The position numbers and the translations under genes were made by a program. Positions 7,296 to 15,997 of a stretch of 64,000 nucleotides of DNA are shown here, in pieces. The stretch is taken from the NCBI RefSeq assembly GCF_900104775.1, contig NZ_FNSA01000003.1:248001-312000 (forward strand). Direction: 5' to 3'. The notes under the pieces are model-generated. The model was not told where the DNA came from, did no database searches, and worked only from the letters and a program-made list of their open reading frames with translations. Each line of letters starts with the position of its first letter. Position 1 is the stretch's first letter. Source of the stretch: Tsukamurella tyrosinosolvens (lineage in GTDB: Bacteria > Actinomycetota > Actinomycetes > Mycobacteriales > Mycobacteriaceae).

Positions 7296-9056
7296 CTACA
7301 GCGTGCGCTTGAGGCCCACGTGTTCGGAGCGGTACCCGAGCCGGGTGTAGAAGGCCCGCGCCCGGTCGCGGGAGACGTCGGTGGTGAGTTGGGAGAGCAC
7401 GGCGCCGTGGGTCCGGCCGTGGTGGTGCGCCCACTCGATCATCGCGGTGCCCAGGCCCTGCGACCGGTGGCCGCGGGCCACCCGGACGCCCTCGATCTGC
7501 AGCCGTGTCGACCCGCTGCGGGACAGCCCCGGGATGACGGTGAGGTGCATCGTCCCCACGATCCGGCCGGCGTCGTCCCGGATCACGGCCAGGTACTGCG
7601 AGCGGTCACGGGTCACCAGCTCGAAGGCGCTGTCGTACTCCGCGGCGTCGCCCACCTCGCGCGTCGCGCCGAGTTCGTCGTCGGCGAGCAGCGCGACGAT
7701 CGCGGGCACGTCGTCGCGGCGCGCGCGCTCCACCCGGTAGGGGGTGCCGCCGATGCCGCGGAGCACTCCGCCGACCGCGGCGCGGGCCTGCAACTCGCGG
7801 ACCACGCCGTCGAGCCAGGCCCCGACGTTCGCGCGCGCCTCGAGGGTGTCGGGGTAGCGGCACCGCAGGTGCAGCCCCGCCTCGTCGAGGATGAACCAGA
7901 GCATCACCCCGTCCGTGCGGATGGTCGCGCCGACGTACTGCGCGTCGAGCCGGGTCGCGTCCACGCGGACGGGCAGGCGGCGCAGGTCCAGCCACGAGAT
8001 CGCGAACATGCCGGGGGCCTCCGGCATCCCGCCCCACTGCTCGAGGACGTCGGCGAGCGGCCACGAGCCGAGCCGCACCGCCTCCTTCACGGCCTCGGCG
8101 GCCGCGGCCGGTTCCGCGGACGGGGAGTCCAGCACCGAGTTGGTGATGAACCAGCCCACCGAGTCGTGCCACGTCTCGTCGTAGCGGCTGTGCACGGGGA
8201 ACACGGCGCGCAGCGGCGCGCCGGCGAGGTCCAGGGTCACGCGGGTCAGGGCCGCCACCGTCGCCGACAGGGTGGACACGCCCGCCTCCCGGGCGGCCGC
8301 GGCGAACGCGGCGACCTCGTCGGTGCCGAAGACGTCGCGGACCTCCACGCGCTCGCGGTGCGCCTCGGGGGTGCCCAGCGGCAGGGGGAACAGAGGCATG
8401 ACTCTGCCACTGGCGGTGATGATCTCGGCCCAGCGGCGCCGCACGTCCTCGGGTGCCGCGGGGCGGTCCGCCAGGGCCCGGGTGTGGTCGACGAACGGCG
8501 GGACGACCTCCGTCGACGGTGCCCGCCCCGCGCGGACGTCCTCGAGCGCGGCGAGCAGGTCGCGCGCGATCACGAGCATCGACCACATGTCGGTGTGCGA
8601 GTGGTCGGCGGCCACGATCACCGTCGGGCCCGCGGCCGTCTCCAGGACGCAGAGCCGGTGCGCGGGACGGCGATAGGGGGAGCAGGCGTCGTCGAGCACG
8701 TCGCGAAGGGCGTCGTTGACGGCCTGACCCGGGCCGATCGCGTGCTCCACCCAGTTCCCCGGCCGCACCGAGATCTCGTGCAGGGTGGGCCCAGCGGGTC
8801 CGGGGAGGAACGCGGTCCGCAGCGTGCCGTGCCGGGCGATCACCGCGAGCCAGGCGGCGGCGAGCTGCTCGCGCGGCACCGGGTCGGGCAGCCGGAAGGA
8901 CAGCGCCATCCACGACCCCGGCCGGTCCCCGCCGCCCACGTGCCGCGCCTGATCGAAGGAGACCGGCAGCGCCGCGGCGGGCTCCGACGCCGCGACGTCG
9001 TAGCCGTACAGCCGGCCGAACGGCAGGCGCAGGTGGGCGACGTTGGTCAGGCGCAT
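7296..9056 (-). CDS. Condensation/acyltransferase-like domain fused to a GNAT acetyltransferase domain
   Basis: A 586-residue two-domain protein. Residues ~1-430 resemble the condensation/Pap/WES acyltransferase fold; the catalytic-type motif HSHTD (HxxxD) sits in VAADHSHTDMWS, and a WFITNSVLDSPS segment fits the second subdomain. Residues ~440-586 are a GNAT domain, with the acetyl-CoA binding region VRVARGHRSQGLGTAMIEWA and ending AFYTRLGYRS. The condensation domain would join an acyl group to an amine or alcohol, and the GNAT domain would acetylate an amine. Substrates are unknown and no synthetase or carrier protein gene is nearby. The ATG at 9056 is supported by TAGGGT 7 bases upstream. 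Confidence 0.8.
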   Translation of the reverse strand: MRLTNVAHLRLPFGRLYGYDVAASEPAAALPVSFDQARHVGGGDRPGSWMALSFRLPDPVPREQLAAAWLAVIARHGTLRTAFLPGPAGPTLHEISVRPGNWVEHAIGPGQAVNDALRDVLDDACSPYRRPAHRLCVLETAAGPTVIVAADHSHTDMWSMLVIARDLLAALEDVRAGRAPSTEVVPPFVDHTRALADRPAAPEDVRRRWAEIITASGRVMPLFPLPLGTPEAHRERVEVRDVFGTDEVAAFAAAAREAGVSTLSATVAALTRVTLDLAGAPLRAVFPVHSRYDETWHDSVGWFITNSVLDSPSAEPAAAAEAVKEAVRLGSWPLADVLEQWGGMPEAPGMFAISWLDLRRLPVRVDATRLDAQYVGATIRTDGVMLWFILDEAGLHLRCRYPDTLEARANVGAWLDGVVRELQARAAVGGVLRGIGGTPYRVERARRDDVPAIVALLADDELGATREVGDAAEYDSAFELVTRDRSQYLAVIRDDAGRIVGTMHLTVIPGLSRSGSTRLQIEGVRVARGHRSQGLGTAMIEWAHHHGRTHGAVLSQLTTDVSRDRARAFYTRLGYRSEHVGLKRTL

Positions 9057-9063
9057 GGGCGGT

Positions 9064-9069
9064 ACCCTA
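9064..9069 (-). promoter_or_regulatory. Leaderless -10 box (TAGGGT) of the condensation-GNAT gene
   Basis: TANNNT 7 bases upstream of the ATG, in the 52-base gap shared with the divergent hydrolase gene. Confidence 0.45.
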
Positions 9070-9108
9070 GCCCTCCAACGAACCCTCCGCGCGGCGAGAG
9101 AAGGCCGG

Positions 9109-9882
9109 ATGACCAGCTTCGACGTCCCCGGGGCGCGGCTCGCCACCGAGTACAGCGACGAGCACGGACGCCCCGTCGTGCAGCTCCACGGCCTCACCTC
9201 CAGCCGCGCCCGGGACCGCGTGCTGGACCTGGACCTCGGACGCGGCCTCAGCGGGACGCGGCTCCTGCGCTACGACGCGCGCGGGCACGGCTCCTCGACC
9301 GGCTGCGCGGTCCCCGACGACTATCGCTGGCCGAACCTCGCCGACGACCTGCTGCGGCTCCTCGACCACTGGTTCCCCGGGGAGCGGGTGCACGGCGTCG
9401 GGCCGTCGATGGGCACCGGCACGCTGCTGCACGCCGCCGTGCGCGAGCCGGAACGGTTCAGCGGGCTGACCCTCATGGTGCCGCCGACCGCATGGGCGAC
9501 GCGTGTCGCGAAGGCCGCCGAATACCGCTCCGCCGCAACGATGATCGAGGAGCGCGGGCTGGAGGCGTTCCTCGCGGCGGGGGAGGGTGCCGCGCCGCCG
9601 CCGGCCACCGTCGAACACCCTCCGACGCGGCCCGACGTCCCCGCATCGCTCCTGCCCTCGCTCTTCCGCGGCGCCGCCGCGAGCGATCTCCCCGCGCTCG
9701 GGGAGATCGCCCGCATCGACGTGCCCGTCACCGTTCTGGCCTGGATCGACGATCCGGCGCACCCGGTCTCGACGGCCGAGGAGCTCAGCAGGGCGCTCCC
9801 GCGGGCGTCGCTGTCGGTCGCTCGGACTCCGCAGGACGTGCAGGAGTGGCCGTCGGTCCTGTGCCGGGACGTCGCGGGGTGA
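9109..9882 (+). CDS. Alpha/beta hydrolase
   Basis: A 257-residue alpha/beta hydrolase with no signal peptide. VVQLHGLTSS is the oxyanion strand-turn, LLRYDARGHGSS the typical second motif, and GVGPSMGTGTL the nucleophile elbow with Ser in GPSMG. The acid is probably the Asp in LAWIDDPAHPVS. The substrate is unknown. The ATG at 9109 follows a purine-rich GAGAGAAGG site; an earlier in-frame GTG at 9043 would overlap the divergent gene. The last 98 bases overlap the convergent eamA gene. Confidence 0.85.
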   Translation: MTSFDVPGARLATEYSDEHGRPVVQLHGLTSSRARDRVLDLDLGRGLSGTRLLRYDARGHGSSTGCAVPDDYRWPNLADDLLRLLDHWFPGERVHGVGPSMGTGTLLHAAVREPERFSGLTLMVPPTAWATRVAKAAEYRSAATMIEERGLEAFLAAGEGAAPPPATVEHPPTRPDVPASLLPSLFRGAAASDLPALGEIARIDVPVTVLAWIDDPAHPVSTAEELSRALPRASLSVARTPQDVQEWPSVLCRDVAG

Positions 9883-10741
9883 GCCGCGAGACCGCCACGC
9901 CGACCAGACACAGGACGCCGCCCAGCAGGCCCCACGCGGTGGGCGTCTCGGCCAGGAACGCCCAGCTCAGCAGGATCGACAGGCCCGGCACCGCGTAGGA
10001 CGACGAGGCGGTGACCCCGGCGGGCGTGTGCGCCAGCGCGTAGGCCCACAGCAGGAAGGCGAGCGCGGTCGGCACGAGTCCCAGGTAGATCACCCCGACG
10101 GTGCTCGACATCGGCGCCGTCGCCAACTCGGCGAAGAGCCGGGGCGCCCAGGGCAGCAGGACGATCGCGCCGACGCCCGCACCCAGCGCGGTGGCGGTCA
10201 GCGGGTCGACGGTGCGCAGCACCAGCTTCTGCGCCACCACGCTGATGCCGTAGAGCAGCGCCGCGGCGACCGCCAGCGCCACGCCGGCACCGTCGCGCCG
10301 GCCGTCGCCGGTGAAGGCGATGATCGCGGCCCCGGCGAAGCTGATCGCGATGCCCACCACCAGCAGCGGCGGGAAGCCCTCCTGCAGGAAGGCGCCGGCC
10401 AGCACCGCGACGATGATCGGTGCGATGTTCACCAGGAGCGCCGTGGTCCCGGCGTCGAGGTGCTGCTCCGCGGCGTTGACCAGCACGGTGTACAGCGCGA
10501 ACCACAGCGCGCCGTAGCCGATGGTCAGCGCGAGGGTGCGGCCGCGGGGCAGCCGGACGCCGCCGTTGTACAGGGCGTTCATTCCCCAGATCATGCCGAG
10601 GACGGCGGCGCCCACCAAGAGGCGTCCCTCCGCCATGGCGATGGGGGAGACGTGCGGGCCGAGCCCGCGGATCACCACGAAGGCCGAGGCCCACGCGAAC
10701 ATCACGGCCACGAGTGCCAGGGCGGGGAGTCGATTCGTCAT
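9785..10741 (-). CDS. EamA (DMT superfamily) transporter
   Basis: A 318-residue membrane protein with about ten transmembrane segments in two homologous EamA halves: MFAWASAFVVIRGLGPHVSP opens the first, ALLYGISVVAQKLVLRTVDP the second. Proteins of this fold usually export metabolites or drugs. The last ~35 residues are a Pro/Arg/Thr-rich tail (from about TPRRPGTGPTATPARP) that overlaps the convergent hydrolase gene by 98 bases and is not typical of the family. The divergent lysR gene and the shared operator suggest LysR control. The ATG at 10741 is the first that places the first helix at the N-terminus. Confidence 0.88.
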   Translation of the reverse strand: MTNRLPALALVAVMFAWASAFVVIRGLGPHVSPIAMAEGRLLVGAAVLGMIWGMNALYNGGVRLPRGRTLALTIGYGALWFALYTVLVNAAEQHLDAGTTALLVNIAPIIVAVLAGAFLQEGFPPLLVVGIAISFAGAAIIAFTGDGRRDGAGVALAVAAALLYGISVVAQKLVLRTVDPLTATALGAGVGAIVLLPWAPRLFAELATAPMSSTVGVIYLGLVPTALAFLLWAYALAHTPAGVTASSSYAVPGLSILLSWAFLAETPTAWGLLGGVLCLVGVAVSRLTPRRPGTGPTATPARPAESERPTATPAGAPC

Positions 10742-10796
10742 GAGCTCAACTCTGCGATCGGAGCGGAGTAAGCACAAGCGCATATTTCTGCACTAT

Positions 10797-10815
10797 CATT
10801 CAGTAGAACTGAATG
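10797..10815. promoter_or_regulatory. LysR-type operator in the eamA-lysR divergent region
   Basis: Perfect inverted repeat CATTCAG-N5-CTGAATG. It contains the T-N11-A pattern typical of LysR boxes. It ends 10 bases before the lysR start and overlaps its ribosome site, which fits autoregulation. Confidence 0.6.
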
Positions 10816-10825
10816 GAGGCTTCTC

Positions 10826-11731
10826 ATGCTCGACGCGCACCGGCTCATGATCTTCCGCTCCGTCGCCGCCACGGGTTCCGTGGCCGCGGCGGCGGCCAGC
10901 CTCGGCTACACCCCGTCGGCCGTCTCGCAGCACGTCGCCGCCCTGCAGCGTGAGACGGGGCTCAAGCTCCTGGAACGGGTCGGACGGGGCGTCGAGCTCA
11001 CCCCCGCCGGGCGGGTGCTGGCCACCGAGGCCGACGGGGTGCTCAGCAGCCTCAACGACCTCGGCGCCACCGTCGACGACCTGCGGGCCGGCAAGGCCAA
11101 CCGGATCACCATGAACGTCTTCGCCACCGCCGGCACGCACTGGATGCCGTCGGTCGTGCAGACGCTCAGCGCCGAGTTCCCCGATACCCGCCTGCGCCTG
11201 CGGATCGAGGACGAGGTCACCGAGATCGCCGCCCGCCGGCCGGATCTCGCCGTCGCGGTGCGCCAGGAGCACGGGCAGACGACCGCGGTGCAGGGCTTCT
11301 CCCACGAGGACCTCGTGGTGGAGTCCTACGTCGCCGTCGTGCCCGCGGATCACGCGTTCGCGGGCCGGGAGCTGGTGGACATGGCCGAGCTCGAACACGA
11401 GCGCTGGATCGACAACGACGTGCGGCGCGGCGCGTGCCGCCAGGCCGTGCTCGATGCTTGCGCCGCAGCGGGGTTCACGCCCCGCTTCGTGGTCGAGACC
11501 ACCGACTACCCGTCGGCGCTGCGGTTCGTCGCCCGGGGCGTCGGCGTCACCGTCCTGCCGCGCCTCGGCGCCACCGAGCTGCCGCCCGGCACCGTCGCCG
11601 TCGACGTGTGCAACCCCGCGCCGCGGCGCACCATCGTCGCCTACGTCAAGGACTCCGAGTGCCGGAACCCCGTGGTGCGCAGGGCCATGCACCTGCTCCG
11701 CGAGGCCGCCGCGAGTTCTAATCGTCCGTGA
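10826..11731 (+). CDS. LysR family transcriptional regulator
   Basis: A 301-residue LysR protein. The N-terminal winged helix is clear: DAHRLMIFRSVAATGSVAAAAASLGYTPSAVSQHVAALQRETGLKLLER (residues 3-51), with the usual VSQH recognition region. The effector-binding domain follows, for example ITMNVFATAGTHWMPSVVQTL. It is transcribed away from the EamA transporter gene with a CATTCAG palindrome between them, so it most likely controls that exporter in response to a small molecule. TGGAGG precedes the ATG. Its last 14 bases overlap the convergent MFS gene. Confidence 0.92.
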   Translation: MLDAHRLMIFRSVAATGSVAAAAASLGYTPSAVSQHVAALQRETGLKLLERVGRGVELTPAGRVLATEADGVLSSLNDLGATVDDLRAGKANRITMNVFATAGTHWMPSVVQTLSAEFPDTRLRLRIEDEVTEIAARRPDLAVAVRQEHGQTTAVQGFSHEDLVVESYVAVVPADHAFAGRELVDMAELEHERWIDNDVRRGACRQAVLDACAAAGFTPRFVVETTDYPSALRFVARGVGVTVLPRLGATELPPGTVAVDVCNPAPRRTIVAYVKDSECRNPVVRRAMHLLREAAASSNRP

Positions 11732-13076
11732 GGCGGGTGGCGACGAGGACCGTCGCCACCGCCGAGGCGAGTGGCACCAGTAGAGCCATGGCGAATCCCG
11801 TGTGCCCCCACGCGAGAGTTTGCGCGAAGATCCCACCGGCGCACGCGATCGCGAGGGCGGTGCCCACCGCTTCGGAGAGCTTGAGGGCGCTGGAGTTGGC
11901 GCCCTGCTGGTCGTCCGCGCTGAGGCCGAGCAGAAGGATCGACAGGGTCGGCAGCGCCAGGCCCATGCCGAACCCGCCGATCCCCCACGCCACGAAGATC
12001 ACCGGCCACGGGGCATCGATCGCGAACGCCGACGCGACGGCGGTGAGGGCGAGCGCCAGCAGACCGGACCCGATCAGTGGGAGGCGCCGGCGGACCGGCC
12101 CCGTCGCGGGGATCCGCGCCTGCACCTGCGAGGCGAGCGCCCACAGCAGGGCTGCGCCCGTCATCACCGAGCCCGCGGCGAACGGCGAGAGCCGGTCGAC
12201 GTGCACCAGGTACAGCGGAACGTAGATCTCCGCGGCGAAGAAGGCGCCCGCCAGGAGGAGGTTCGCGAGCATGAGCCGCGGGATACCCGCCCGGCCGGTC
12301 AGAGACCCCGCGGGCAACATTCGCCGCGTCGCCACCAGTGCGGCGGCCAGACAGGCCACCGCGACCGCGAGGAGCACGGCGCCGCCCTTCGGTGCGGCGA
12401 ACTGCGCGACGGCCATGGTCGTGCCCGCCGCGAGGGCCGCGAGCAACAGCCCGCGATCCGGCGGATCCTCATGGCGGTAGGCCGATTCGTCGAACCCGGC
12501 GGTGGCGCGCAGGGTCGCGGCGAGGGCCAGCAGCGACGGCCCCGCCAGCCCCAGGAAGACCCAGCGCCACCCCACCGTGTCGACGGCGAGCCCCGCGAGG
12601 GCGGGACCGATGAGCGACGGCACGACCCACGCCGTCGAGTACGCGGCGAAGACCCGCGGGCGCCCGTCCTCCGGTACCAGCCGCCCGACCATGGCGTAGA
12701 GCACGACGCTGATCAGGCCGCTCCCCAGGCCCTGCACGCCGCGACCCACCGCCAGCACCCCCATGCCGGGTGCCGCACCGACGATCACCAGGCCGACCGC
12801 GAACAGCAGTGCGCCCGTGATCAGTGGCGGCTTCACGCCGGCCCGGTCCACCCAGGGACCGACCCACGCGATCGCGACGATCATCGCCGCGAAGGCGGCG
12901 CCGAACGCCACCGAGTACTCGGCGGTCGCGCCGAACTCGGCCGCGGCGCGCGGCAGCACGGTGCCGACGGCGAGGGTCTCGAAGGCGGAGAACGCGATCA
13001 GCGCGACAGACCCGATCAGGAACCAGCGCAGCCGGGCCCGATCGGGAGCCGTCCGGGCGTCCGCGTCGGTAGTCAT
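11718..13076 (-). CDS. MFS transporter (drug efflux type)
   Basis: A ~452-residue major facilitator protein with 12 or more predicted membrane segments. The first helix region VALIAFSAFETLAVGTVLPRAA is followed by the loop 2-3 motif WVGPWVDRAGVKPPL and the helix 4 segment GRGVQGLGSGLISVVLYAMVG, the pattern of proton-coupled multidrug antiporters. The ATG at 13076 is preferred to the GTG at 13085 because a TAGCGT box lies 7 bases before the ATG. It is divergent from a second MFS gene with a repeat-rich gap between. The substrate is unknown. Confidence 0.88.
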   Translation of the reverse strand: MTTDADARTAPDRARLRWFLIGSVALIAFSAFETLAVGTVLPRAAAEFGATAEYSVAFGAAFAAMIVAIAWVGPWVDRAGVKPPLITGALLFAVGLVIVGAAPGMGVLAVGRGVQGLGSGLISVVLYAMVGRLVPEDGRPRVFAAYSTAWVVPSLIGPALAGLAVDTVGWRWVFLGLAGPSLLALAATLRATAGFDESAYRHEDPPDRGLLLAALAAGTTMAVAQFAAPKGGAVLLAVAVACLAAALVATRRMLPAGSLTGRAGIPRLMLANLLLAGAFFAAEIYVPLYLVHVDRLSPFAAGSVMTGAALLWALASQVQARIPATGPVRRRLPLIGSGLLALALTAVASAFAIDAPWPVIFVAWGIGGFGMGLALPTLSILLLGLSADDQQGANSSALKLSEAVGTALAIACAGGIFAQTLAWGHTGFAMALLVPLASAVATVLVATRLTDD

Positions 13077-13083
13077 CCTCGGC

Positions 13084-13089
13084 ACGCTA
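13084..13089 (-). promoter_or_regulatory. Leaderless -10 box (TAGCGT) of the MFS gene
   Basis: TANNNT 7 bases before the ATG at 13076; this supports the downstream ATG over the GTG at 13085. Confidence 0.4.
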
Positions 13090-13102
13090 ATACGTCGACC
13101 AT

Positions 13103-13131
13103 GGTTGAGGTCAACCGAGAAAACCGGTTGA
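13103..13131. promoter_or_regulatory. Triple half-site operator between two divergent MFS genes
   Basis: GGTTGA-GG-TCAACC (13103-13116) is a perfect inverted repeat resembling MerR-type sites. Its right half is also the left arm of TCAACCG-N7-CGGTTGA (13111-13131). Three alternating half-sites suggest two overlapping dimer sites in the divergent promoter region. No regulator gene is adjacent to either transporter on this side. Confidence 0.5.
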
Positions 13132-13162
13132 TCGCACAGTCCCCGAGCGGCATCGTGGAAAG

Positions 13163-14563
13163 GTGCATACCGACCCCAGCCCCCGCAGCCGCGTGCCCCG
13201 CATGCTGCGGCCGCTGCTGCGCCGGGACTACCGCCTCCTCTTCGTGACGTTGCTCTGCGCGCTGACCACCGACGGCATGTGGCTGGTCTCCGTCGTGTGG
13301 CAGGTGATCGACATGGGCGGCTCCGCCACCAGCGTCTCGCTGGTCTCGGGCGCCGCCTCCATCGGCCTGCTCGTCTCCACCCTCGCGGGCGGGGTGCTCG
13401 CGGACCGGGTCTCGCAGCAGCGCATCCTGTTCGTGCTGGAGCTGCTCAAGGTCGCGGTCATCGGCGGCATCGGCGCGCTGATCGTCGCGGACGCCATCAC
13501 GGTGCCGATCCTCATGGCCGGTTCCCTCGCGCTGGGGCTGGTGTCGGGCTTCTACTTCCCCGCCTACTCCGCGCTGGTGCCGCGGCTCGTGCCGGCCGCC
13601 GAGCTGCTCGCGGTCAACGGCTACGAGTCGGCCGTCCGTCCCGCGGCCGCGATGGCCGTCGGACCGGCGGTCGCGGCGTGGATCATCGCCGTCGCCGACC
13701 CCGGTGCGGCGCTGCTGGTAGCGGGCGGGATCTGCCTGTTCGCCGCGCTCTGGGTGGTCCGCATCCGGGTCCCGGAGGCCGACGATGCCGACGAGGCCGA
13801 GTCCGGCTCGCCGCTGCGCGACCTCTGGGAGGGCATCGGCTACGTGCGGCGGACCCCGTGGCTGCTGGCGACCCTGCTCTTCGCGAGCCTGATGGTGCTG
13901 GTCACCGTGGGCCCGATCGACGTCCTGCTGCCCTTCGCGATCAAGGACCAGGCGCACGGCGCCGCGAGTGAACACTCGATGATCCTGGCGGCCTACGGTT
14001 TCGGCGGCGTGGCCGGCGCGCTGTTCATGGCCGCCCGGCGGATGCCCCGGCGCTACCTGACCGTGATGATGGGGATCTGGGGCGTCGCGTCGCTGCCGAT
14101 GCTGGTGTTCGGCCTGGCCGAGAGCGTCTGGCCCATGGTGGTCGCCGGCTTCGTGCTCGGCGTGCTGTTCGAGGCGCCGGTGGTGATCTGGGGGACCCTG
14201 CTACAGCGCCGGGTACCGCGACGGTTGCTGGGCCGGGTCTCCAGCCTGGACTTCTTCGTCTCACTCGTGTTCATGCCCCTGTCCTTCGCGGTGGCGGGCC
14301 CGGTGAGCCAGGCGATCGGCCTCACCGCGACCTTCGCCCTCGCCGCTCTGATCCCGATCCCGCTCGCGGTGGTCGCCATCCTCGCCGCGCGGATGCCGCA
14401 GGACGAGCTGGAGCACCCGCTGCGCGAGGACGACGAGGACGCGGGGGACGACGATGGGGACGGCACCGTCGAGCCCGGGTCCGATGCCCGGGCGGACGCC
14501 GCCCGCGACGCGCCGGTTTCGCCGACCGTGAACGCTCCGCCCGGGGAACGCACCGTCGGATAG
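13163..14563 (+). CDS. MFS transporter resembling Tap/Tet(V) efflux pumps
   Basis: A 466-residue MFS protein with 12 predicted segments, of the type of mycobacterial Tap (Rv1258c) and Tet(V). Seen are [31 protein letters not shown] at the start and [19 protein letters not shown] (motif A, loop 2-3), then an acidic C-terminal tail ([14 protein letters not shown]). Related pumps export tetracyclines, aminoglycosides or other compounds, but specificity cannot be read from sequence. The GTG at 13163 is used, with GGAAAG just before; the ATG at 13202 is a possible alternative. A ClgR-like regulator gene follows after 10 bases. Confidence 0.85.
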   Translation: MHTDPSPRSRVPRMLRPLLRRDYRLLFVTLLCALTTDGMWLVSVVWQVIDMGGSATSVSLVSGAASIGLLVSTLAGGVLADRVSQQRILFVLELLKVAVIGGIGALIVADAITVPILMAGSLALGLVSGFYFPAYSALVPRLVPAAELLAVNGYESAVRPAAAMAVGPAVAAWIIAVADPGAALLVAGGICLFAALWVVRIRVPEADDADEAESGSPLRDLWEGIGYVRRTPWLLATLLFASLMVLVTVGPIDVLLPFAIKDQAHGAASEHSMILAAYGFGGVAGALFMAARRMPRRYLTVMMGIWGVASLPMLVFGLAESVWPMVVAGFVLGVLFEAPVVIWGTLLQRRVPRRLLGRVSSLDFFVSLVFMPLSFAVAGPVSQAIGLTATFALAALIPIPLAVVAILAARMPQDELEHPLREDDEDAGDDDGDGTVEPGSDARADAARDAPVSPTVNAPPGERTVG

Positions 14564-14566
14564 GCT
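14561..14566 (+). promoter_or_regulatory. Leaderless -10 box (TAGGCT) of the ClgR-like gene
   Basis: TANNNT 7 bases before the ATG, overlapping the stop codon of the upstream MFS gene, so the regulator can be made independently. Confidence 0.45.
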
Positions 14567-14573
14567 GAGACGT

Positions 14574-14891
14574 ATGACGAGCGGGGTGGCGAGCATCGAG
14601 ACGCACGAGTCGGCGGAGGCCGCGCGCCCCGCGCTGCTGCGCGAGGTGTTCGGGCGCGTCCTGCGGCAGGAGCGCACCCGCCAGGGCCGCACGCTCGCCG
14701 AGGTCGCGCGGGACGCCGGCGTCTCCACGCAGTACCTCTCCGAGGTCGAGCGCGGGCGCAAGGAGGCCTCGTCGGAGGTCCTCGCCAGCGTCTGCGACGC
14801 GCTCGGCGGCTCGATGATCGAGTTCGTCGGCGGCGTTCACCGCGAGCTGCTCGGCGCGCGCACGCGCCCGGTGGCGCTCGCCGCGGCCTGA
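14574..14891 (+). CDS. XRE-family regulator, ClgR-like
   Basis: A 105-residue protein with one XRE helix-turn-helix: [47 protein letters not shown] (residues ~22-68). The run [16 protein letters not shown] closely resembles ClgR (Rv2745c), which activates clp protease and heat-shock genes and is itself degraded by ClpP. ClgR has a C-terminal ClpP-recognised tail; here the protein ends VALAAA, a hydrophobic Ala-rich end that could act as such a degradation tag. It follows the Tap-like MFS gene closely and ends two bases before the convergent cyclase gene. Family assignment is firm, the ClgR role is inference. Confidence 0.82.
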   Translation: MTSGVASIETHESAEAARPALLREVFGRVLRQERTRQGRTLAEVARDAGVSTQYLSEVERGRKEASSEVLASVCDALGGSMIEFVGGVHRELLGARTRPVALAAA

Positions 14892-14892
14892 G

Positions 14893-15966
14893 CTACTCCT
14901 CGGTCGCGGCGGCCTCCGCTGCGGCCGCTTCCGCCTCGTCGGCTGCCTCGGCCTCCTTCGCCTCGGCCTCCTTCGCGGCGCGGGTGTCCTTGTCGTACCG
15001 CAGCAGGTGCGGGTGCACGGCCCGGAAGCCGCGGGCCCGGTAGGCGCGCAGACTGCGGGTCTCCAGCCCCGGCACGTCGGCGATCGCCTGCGTGAAGTTG
15101 TCGTCGATGAGCACCGTCCCCGGGCGCGCGGCGCTGGTCAGCCGGGCCGCCAGGTTCACGACGCTGCCGAACAGGTCGCCGTAGCGCTGCAGCACCTCGC
15201 CGTAGGCCATGCCCACGCGCAGCTGCGGGAACTCGATCTCGATGACGTCCAGCTCGGGGTACTCGTGGGGCTCCTGCAGCTCGAGGCCGATCCGGGCCGC
15301 GGCCGCGGGGTCCTCGGCCGCGAACATGACCTCGTCGCCGACGCCCTTGATGATCCACCCGCCGCCGCCGTAGATCACCGCCTGCATCCGCGCTTCGAAC
15401 GTCGCGACCAGGGTGTTGAGCTCCTCGACCGCGAGCCCGCGGCTGAGCCGGGTGTAGCCGACCATGTCCGCGAAGCCGACGGCCATCATGGCGGTCATCG
15501 CGTCGGACGAGTCGTGGGTCACGAGGCGCTGGGTGGCCGTCGACAGGTGCCGCCGCCAGACGTGGGCCTGCAGGTTCTCCATCTTGTCGATGACCTGCGC
15601 GACGCCGGCCGACGGATCCTTCACGCCGGCGTCGTGCGCCGTGTCGAGGTGGGCCTTGACGATGCCGGCCTGCCACTCGGCGAGCCGGTACATCGCCTGG
15701 CCGAGGGACTGCGCGCCGGGCAGCACGGCCTCGCGGTCGATGACGTCCAGCGCGAACAGGTCGGCGAGGTCCTTGACGATGGCCACGTCGTCCGCCGTGA
15801 AGGCCGGCTGGTCGTCGTCGCGCAGGTCGGCGAACCCCGCGGAGGTCCACCAGACGCGGAGGTCCTCCACGTCGATGCCGCCCTGCTCGGCGAGCTCGCG
15901 GAAGGTGTACTTGCGTTCGCCCGGGAGGAGCAGCCCGTCGATGTCCAGATCTTCGGCGTCGCCCAT
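14893..15966 (-). CDS. Class III adenylate cyclase with N-terminal regulatory domain
   Basis: A 357-residue soluble protein. Residues ~5-165 resemble the regulatory domain of actinobacterial cyclases such as Rv1264 and Rv2212 (KYTFRELAEQGGIDVEDLRVWWTSAGF). Residues ~180-330 are the catalytic domain, with the first metal Asp in VGFADMVGYTRLS, the Lys and second Asp in IIKGVGDEVMF, and the transition-state Asn and Arg in SVVNLAARLT. It should make cAMP, perhaps pH- or lipid-regulated as in Rv1264. A long Ala/Glu tail (AEAKEAEAADEAEA) ends the protein. ATG 15966 is supported by a TACAGT box 6 bases upstream. Confidence 0.9.
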   Translation of the reverse strand: MGDAEDLDIDGLLLPGERKYTFRELAEQGGIDVEDLRVWWTSAGFADLRDDDQPAFTADDVAIVKDLADLFALDVIDREAVLPGAQSLGQAMYRLAEWQAGIVKAHLDTAHDAGVKDPSAGVAQVIDKMENLQAHVWRRHLSTATQRLVTHDSSDAMTAMMAVGFADMVGYTRLSRGLAVEELNTLVATFEARMQAVIYGGGGWIIKGVGDEVMFAAEDPAAAARIGLELQEPHEYPELDVIEIEFPQLRVGMAYGEVLQRYGDLFGSVVNLAARLTSAARPGTVLIDDNFTQAIADVPGLETRSLRAYRARGFRAVHPHLLRYDKDTRAAKEAEAKEAEAADEAEAAAAEAAATEE

Positions 15967-15972
15967 GCATCC

Positions 15973-15978
15973 ACTGTA
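15973..15978 (-). promoter_or_regulatory. Leaderless -10 box (TACAGT) of the adenylate cyclase gene
   Basis: TANNNT 6 bases before the ATG. The -10 box of the divergent sdaA lies only 7 bases away, so the two promoters nearly overlap and may compete. Confidence 0.5.
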
Positions 15979-15985
15979 TGGGGCA

Positions 15986-15991
15986 TAGGCT
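15986..15991 (+). promoter_or_regulatory. Leaderless -10 box (TAGGCT) of sdaA
   Basis: TANNNT 6 bases before the GTG start. The two start codons of the divergent pair are only 31 bases apart, leaving no room for conventional leaders. Confidence 0.5.
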
Positions 15992-15997
15992 GGACGG

